Below, in pieces: positions 61,249-64,000 of a stretch of DNA of 64,000 nt. Positions within the stretch are counted from its first letter, which is position 1. Every line of letters starts with the position of its first letter. The notes under the pieces are model-generated. The model saw only the letters and a program-made list of their open reading frames with translations, was not told the DNA's origin and searched no databases. The translations under genes were made by a program, and so were the position numbers. Source of the DNA: an uncultured Alistipes sp. GTDB lineage: Bacteria; Bacteroidota; Bacteroidia; Bacteroidales; Rikenellaceae. The DNA lies in NCBI GenBank assembly GCA_947623305.1, contig CANQGQ010000001.1:124001-188000 (forward strand), given 5' to 3'.

Positions 61249-61352
61249 ATGCGGCCGCTTTTGAAAGCGGTTCCCGATGCGCCCCGTTTGAACGGGGTTC
61301 CTTATGCAGTAGCCCGCTATCTTGCTTTTTATCATTATCGTCGCTACCCACC
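61249..61352 (-). repeat. Dispersed repeat family B, copy 3
   Basis: An inverted, more diverged copy. On the minus strand GGTAGCGACGATAATGA leads to GCATAAGGAACCCCGTTTG. It has two hairpins, CCCCGTT/AACGGGG (61282-61297) and CCGCTTTTGAAAGCGG (61260-61270 region). Confidence 0.6.
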
Positions 61353-61393
61353 GCTCTTTCTTTTCCGCAGAAACGACGCTACTTGTACCAATT

Positions 61394-61440
61394 AATAAGA
61401 GAGGCATACATTTTTGTATGCCTCTCTTATTTTATTAATG
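61394..61440. terminator. Bidirectional terminator between lipoprotein and aspA
   Basis: A perfect 17-bp stem (61394-61410 with 61415-61431, TTTT loop) has A/T-rich flanks on both sides, fitting two convergent genes. Its left edge overlaps an inverted copy of the GTACCAATTAATAA motif. Confidence 0.92.
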
Positions 61441-61492
61441 CTTTACAGAAATAACTGGTTTCTAAAAAGCGGCTCTTTGAGCCGCGCGGGCC

Positions 61493-61575
61493 TAAGCCCC
61501 CGCCAAGGCGGGGGTTTAGGGGTGGGTCAAACCTAAATACGCGGCTTCGCCGCGAGCGACACGGCCGACAGCCAT
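61493..61575 (+). repeat. REP-like G-rich hairpin element (family C), copy 3
   Basis: AAGCCCCCGCC/AAGGCGGGGG hairpin, TTTAGGGGTGGGTCAAA, then GCGGCTTCGCCGC. A GCGGCTC/GAGCCGC hairpin (61469-61485) precedes it. Bases 61576-61625 hold nothing recognised. Confidence 0.75.
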
Positions 61576-61625
61576 GTAAATACAGTCGCTGACTCCATTC
61601 GGCGGAAAATCGTATATAGTTACCT

Positions 61626-63059
61626 CTATTTAATTAGTTTACGCGGTTTCACCATGTTCTCCGGACGGAGCACCTTGTGCAGCTCCTCCTCGCTCATCAG
61701 CTTGTGCTCCAGCACCAAATCGTAAATTCCCTTGCCCGTCTGCAAGGCCTCCTTCGCCAACATCGTCGAGGTCTCGTAACCTAAATAGGGATTCAAGGCT
61801 GTAACCAGGCCGATGCTGTTGTAAACCATCCGGCGGCAAACCTCCTCGTTCGCCGTGATGCCGACGATGCACTTCTCACGCAGCGTGTTCATGGCATTGA
61901 TCAACATCTCGATGCTCTCGAACAGACTGTGGATGATGATCGGTTCCATCACATTCAGCTCCAGCTGACCGGCTTCGGCAGCGGCCGTAACCGTCAGATC
62001 GTTGCCGATGACGCGGAACGCCACCTGGTTCACCACCTCCGGAATGACGGGATTCACCTTGCCCGGCATGATGGACGAACCCGGCTGACGCGGCGGCAGA
62101 TTGATTTCGTTCAATCCGCAACGCGGCCCCGACGAGAGCAGACGCAAATCGTTGCAGATTTTCGACAACTTCACGGCCAGACGTTTCTGCGCCGACGAAT
62201 TCATGATGTAAGCCCCCGTATCGCTCGTGGCCTCGATCATATTGGTCGCCTCGACCAGCGGAAGGCCCGTAACCTCGCGCAGATGCTTCGTGCAAAGCGC
62301 TGCATAATCGGGATCGGCATTGATGCCCGTGCCGATAGCCGTAGCCCCCATGTTGATCTCATAAAAGAGCGTCATGTTGGTTTCCAGGCGGGCAATCTCC
62401 TCGGTCAACGTCGCGGCGTAAGCCTCGAACTCCTGCCCGAGCGTCATGGGCACGGCATCCTGCAACTGCGTGCGGCCCATCTTGATGATGTGAGCGAACT
62501 CGCCTCCCTTGGCATGGAAAGCGGCGATCAGCTCGCGCAAAGCCGCAATCAGCTTCTCGATGCTGCGCACCAACGCAATGCGCGTAGCCGTAGGATAAGC
62601 GTCGTTGGTCGATTGCGACAGGTTGACATGATTGTTCGGATGACAATAGGCATATTCGCCCTTCTCATGGCCCAGCAGCTCCAGCGCCCGGTTGGCGATG
62701 ACCTCGTTGGCATTCATATTGGTCGAGGTGCCGGCTCCGCCCTGTACCATATCGACAACGAAATGTTCGTGCAACTTGCCTTCGCGCAACTCCCCGCAGG
62801 CGGCTATGATGGCATCGGCGATCTTCGGATCGAGCAGACCCAGTTCGCGGTTGGCCATAGCGGCCCCCTGCTTGACATCAGCTAAGGCACGGATGAACTC
62901 GGGAAAAAAGTTGAGCCGCACGCGGCTGATGTGAAAATTCTCGACGGCCCGCATGGTCTGCACCCCGAAATAGTATTCGACAGGAATTTCCATTTCGCCC
63001 AGCAGGTCGTGTTCGCGACGGGTCTTACCCGACAACGGCCCATTCAGCATGTTTTCCAT
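61626..63059 (-). CDS. aspA: Aspartate ammonia-lyase
   Basis: Converts L-aspartate to fumarate and ammonia, feeding the fumarate-succinate pathway of anaerobic Bacteroidota. The 477-residue protein has the fumarase/aspartase superfamily signature GSSIMPGKVNP, and the conserved blocks TSTNMNANEVIANRA, HPNNHVNLSQSTNDAYPTA and MGRTQLQDAVPMTLGQEF. Start at 63059 (MENMLNGPLSGKTRREHD) fits the family; an extension to 63236 is only an open frame. Fumarase class II is the close alternative, but REHDLLGEMEIP and overall motifs favour aspartase. Confidence 0.93.
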   Translation of the reverse strand: MENMLNGPLSGKTRREHDLLGEMEIPVEYYFGVQTMRAVENFHISRVRLNFFPEFIRALADVKQGAAMANRELGLLDPKIADAIIAACGELREGKLHEHFVVDMVQGGAGTSTNMNANEVIANRALELLGHEKGEYAYCHPNNHVNLSQSTNDAYPTATRIALVRSIEKLIAALRELIAAFHAKGGEFAHIIKMGRTQLQDAVPMTLGQEFEAYAATLTEEIARLETNMTLFYEINMGATAIGTGINADPDYAALCTKHLREVTGLPLVEATNMIEATSDTGAYIMNSSAQKRLAVKLSKICNDLRLLSSGPRCGLNEINLPPRQPGSSIMPGKVNPVIPEVVNQVAFRVIGNDLTVTAAAEAGQLELNVMEPIIIHSLFESIEMLINAMNTLREKCIVGITANEEVCRRMVYNSIGLVTALNPYLGYETSTMLAKEALQTGKGIYDLVLEHKLMSEEELHKVLRPENMVKPRKLIK

Positions 63060-63095
63060 AACCAAATTAATCGTTTGTATCACTGTTGTTGTACA

Positions 63096-63103
63096 CAAAG
63101 GTA
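63096..63103 (-). promoter_or_regulatory. -7 promoter box for aspA
   Basis: On the minus strand TACCTTTG lies 36 bases upstream of the aspA start. No clear -33 element was found. Confidence 0.5.
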
Positions 63104-63244
63104 GCATTTTCGCCCCGATTCGCGAACGAATCGGCCGAAATTCTTTCATTCGCGCCGTCGAATCGCACGCGGCACCGCAGCCGGAGGGCCATCTGCCGAG
63201 ACAAAATAAGTATAAATACGTATCCGCACGGAACAAAAAACGGC

Positions 63245-63252
63245 TAATTTTG
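63245..63252 (+). promoter_or_regulatory. -7 promoter box for the alpha-oxoamine synthase gene
   Basis: TAATTTTG matches TAnnTTTG 81 bases before the start codon. No good -33 box. The divergent spacer (63060-63333) holds nothing else recognised. Confidence 0.45.
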
Positions 63253-63333
63253 AACGTTTAAACGGCAGCTTCACCCGATTTTGCGGGCCGTTGCCGCATC
63301 CGCAACGACGAAATAATTCAAATACAAACAGTT

Positions 63334-64000
63334 ATGGTTGATATTTTTGCCCGTCTCGAAAAAAATGCGGGCGGCCCGATCGGCCAATACATGGCCTATG
63401 CCCACGGATACTATGCTTTCCCGAAATTGGAGGGCGAGATCGGTCCTCACATGCGTTTCCGCGGTAAGGAGATGCTCAACTGGAGTTTGAACAACTATTT
63501 AGGACTGGCCAACCACCCCGAAGTCCGCAAAGCCGATGCCGAGGGTGCCGCCCAGTTCGGCATGGCCGCCCCGATGGGAGCCCGCATGATGAGCGGTCAG
63601 ACCGTCTATCACGAGCAACTCGAACGCGAACTGGCCGCATTCGTCGGCAAGGAGGATGCGTTCCTGCTCAACTTCGGGTACCAGGGCATGATTTCGATCA
63701 TCGACTGCCTGCTGACGCCGCGCGACGTCGTGGTTTACGATGCCGAAGCCCACGCCTGCATCATCGACGGTCTGCGTCTGCACAAAGGCAAACGATTCGT
63801 CTTCGGCCACAACGACATGGAGTCGCTGCGCCTGCAACTGAAGCATGCGACCGAACTGGCCGATGAACAGAACGGCGGCGTGCTGGTCATCACCGAAGGC
63901 GTATTCGGCATGAAGGGCGATTTGGGCAAACTCGACGAAATCGTCGCACTGAAAAAAGACTTTTCGTTCCGCCTGCTCGTCGATGACGCGCATGGATTCG
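63334..64000 (+). CDS. Alpha-oxoamine synthase family PLP enzyme, 5' part
   Basis: A fold-type I pyridoxal-phosphate enzyme, cut by the window end after about 222 residues. It resembles serine palmitoyltransferase, KBL and BioF: MLNWSLNNYLGLANHPEV, ARMMSGQTVYHEQLE, LLNFGYQGMISIID, VVYDAEAHACIIDGLRLH, FGHNDMESL, and LVDDAHGF with the cofactor-contacting Asp. The lysine region lies beyond the window. It could catalyse an acyl-CoA plus amino acid condensation, possibly in sphingolipid synthesis, common in Bacteroidota. Substrates cannot be fixed. It has a long N-terminal extension (GQYMAYAHGYYAFPKLEGE) typical of a distinct Bacteroidales subgroup. Confidence 0.85.
   Translation, partial: MVDIFARLEKNAGGPIGQYMAYAHGYYAFPKLEGEIGPHMRFRGKEMLNWSLNNYLGLANHPEVRKADAEGAAQFGMAAPMGARMMSGQTVYHEQLERELAAFVGKEDAFLLNFGYQGMISIIDCLLTPRDVVVYDAEAHACIIDGLRLHKGKRFVFGHNDMESLRLQLKHATELADEQNGGVLVITEGVFGMKGDLGKLDEIVALKKDFSFRLLVDDAHGF

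Noticed and set aside
61383..61400. A promoter within the terminator region at 61.39 kb
   Set aside because: It lacks a TAnnTTTG box and lies within a perfect 17-bp terminator between convergent genes.

Overview
The window is a stretch of Bacteroidota chromosome, most likely Alistipes or a close relative in Rikenellaceae/Bacteroidales. The evidence is the GC-rich coding style, genes that lack Shine-Dalgarno sites but often have an A-rich AATAAAAATG start context, and several promoters of the Bacteroidetes type (TTTG/TTG, 19-21 bases, TAnnTTTG). The gene content agrees: GldE, DUF4954, fimbrillin/FISUMP, an S46 dipeptidyl peptidase, DUF4876, DUF6850 and an alpha-oxoamine synthase. The genus is an inference; no rRNA or marker comparison was possible.

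Layout. 1-470: a probable structured small RNA with its own promoter and terminator, then dispersed repeats. 470-3335 (minus): pdxJ, a secreted GDSL hydrolase and a CCA-adding enzyme. 3503-9172 (plus): nadK, uppS, bamA and two OmpH/Skp chaperones, an envelope-biogenesis block. 9366-12981: DUF4954 protein, a von Willebrand A protein and a pseudokinase-like WG-repeat protein. 13195-18878: trxB, then five genes joined by four-base ATGA overlaps (RNase Z, SpoU/TrmH methyltransferase, LuxE-like acyl ligase, Stealth phosphotransferase, GT2). 19207-28160: cdd, pseudouridine synthase, dtd, YitT, priA, comF, dnaB, comM. 28375-37513: murG, murC, ftsQ, ftsA, ftsZ, gldE and a phosphopantetheinyl transferase.

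37729-37799 is tRNA-Cys(GCA) with a strong terminator. Immediately after it lies a foreign, partly AT-rich island (about 37.85-48.35 kb). It carries a three-gene operon (type ISP-like helicase-methyltransferase, TcmP, three-cysteine DUF5131/Gp37-Gp68 protein) fused onto a decaying mobilization module (relaxase pieces, MobC-like protein, excisionase-like HTH, second HTH protein, AAA-DUF234 ATPase). No integrase is present. The nuclease end of the ISP enzyme is missing, TcmP is frameshifted, and the relaxase and a membrane mobilization protein are broken.

48618-58112 (plus) is a surface-uptake locus: TonB receptor (one-base frameshift), DUF4876 lipoprotein, DUF6850 barrel, fimbrillin-FISUMP lipoprotein and a membrane polyferredoxin with an HMA-like domain. 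58152-61246 holds a DPP7-type peptidase and a coiled-coil lipoprotein. Then come aspartate ammonia-lyase (minus) and the 5' part of an alpha-oxoamine synthase, cut by the window end.

The most unusual aspect outside genes is the intergenic DNA. At least five short repeat families recur in the spacers, one carrying promoter-like elements at both ends and one overlapping stop codons, together with tandem degenerate linkers. Two nine-G tracts lie inside genes.
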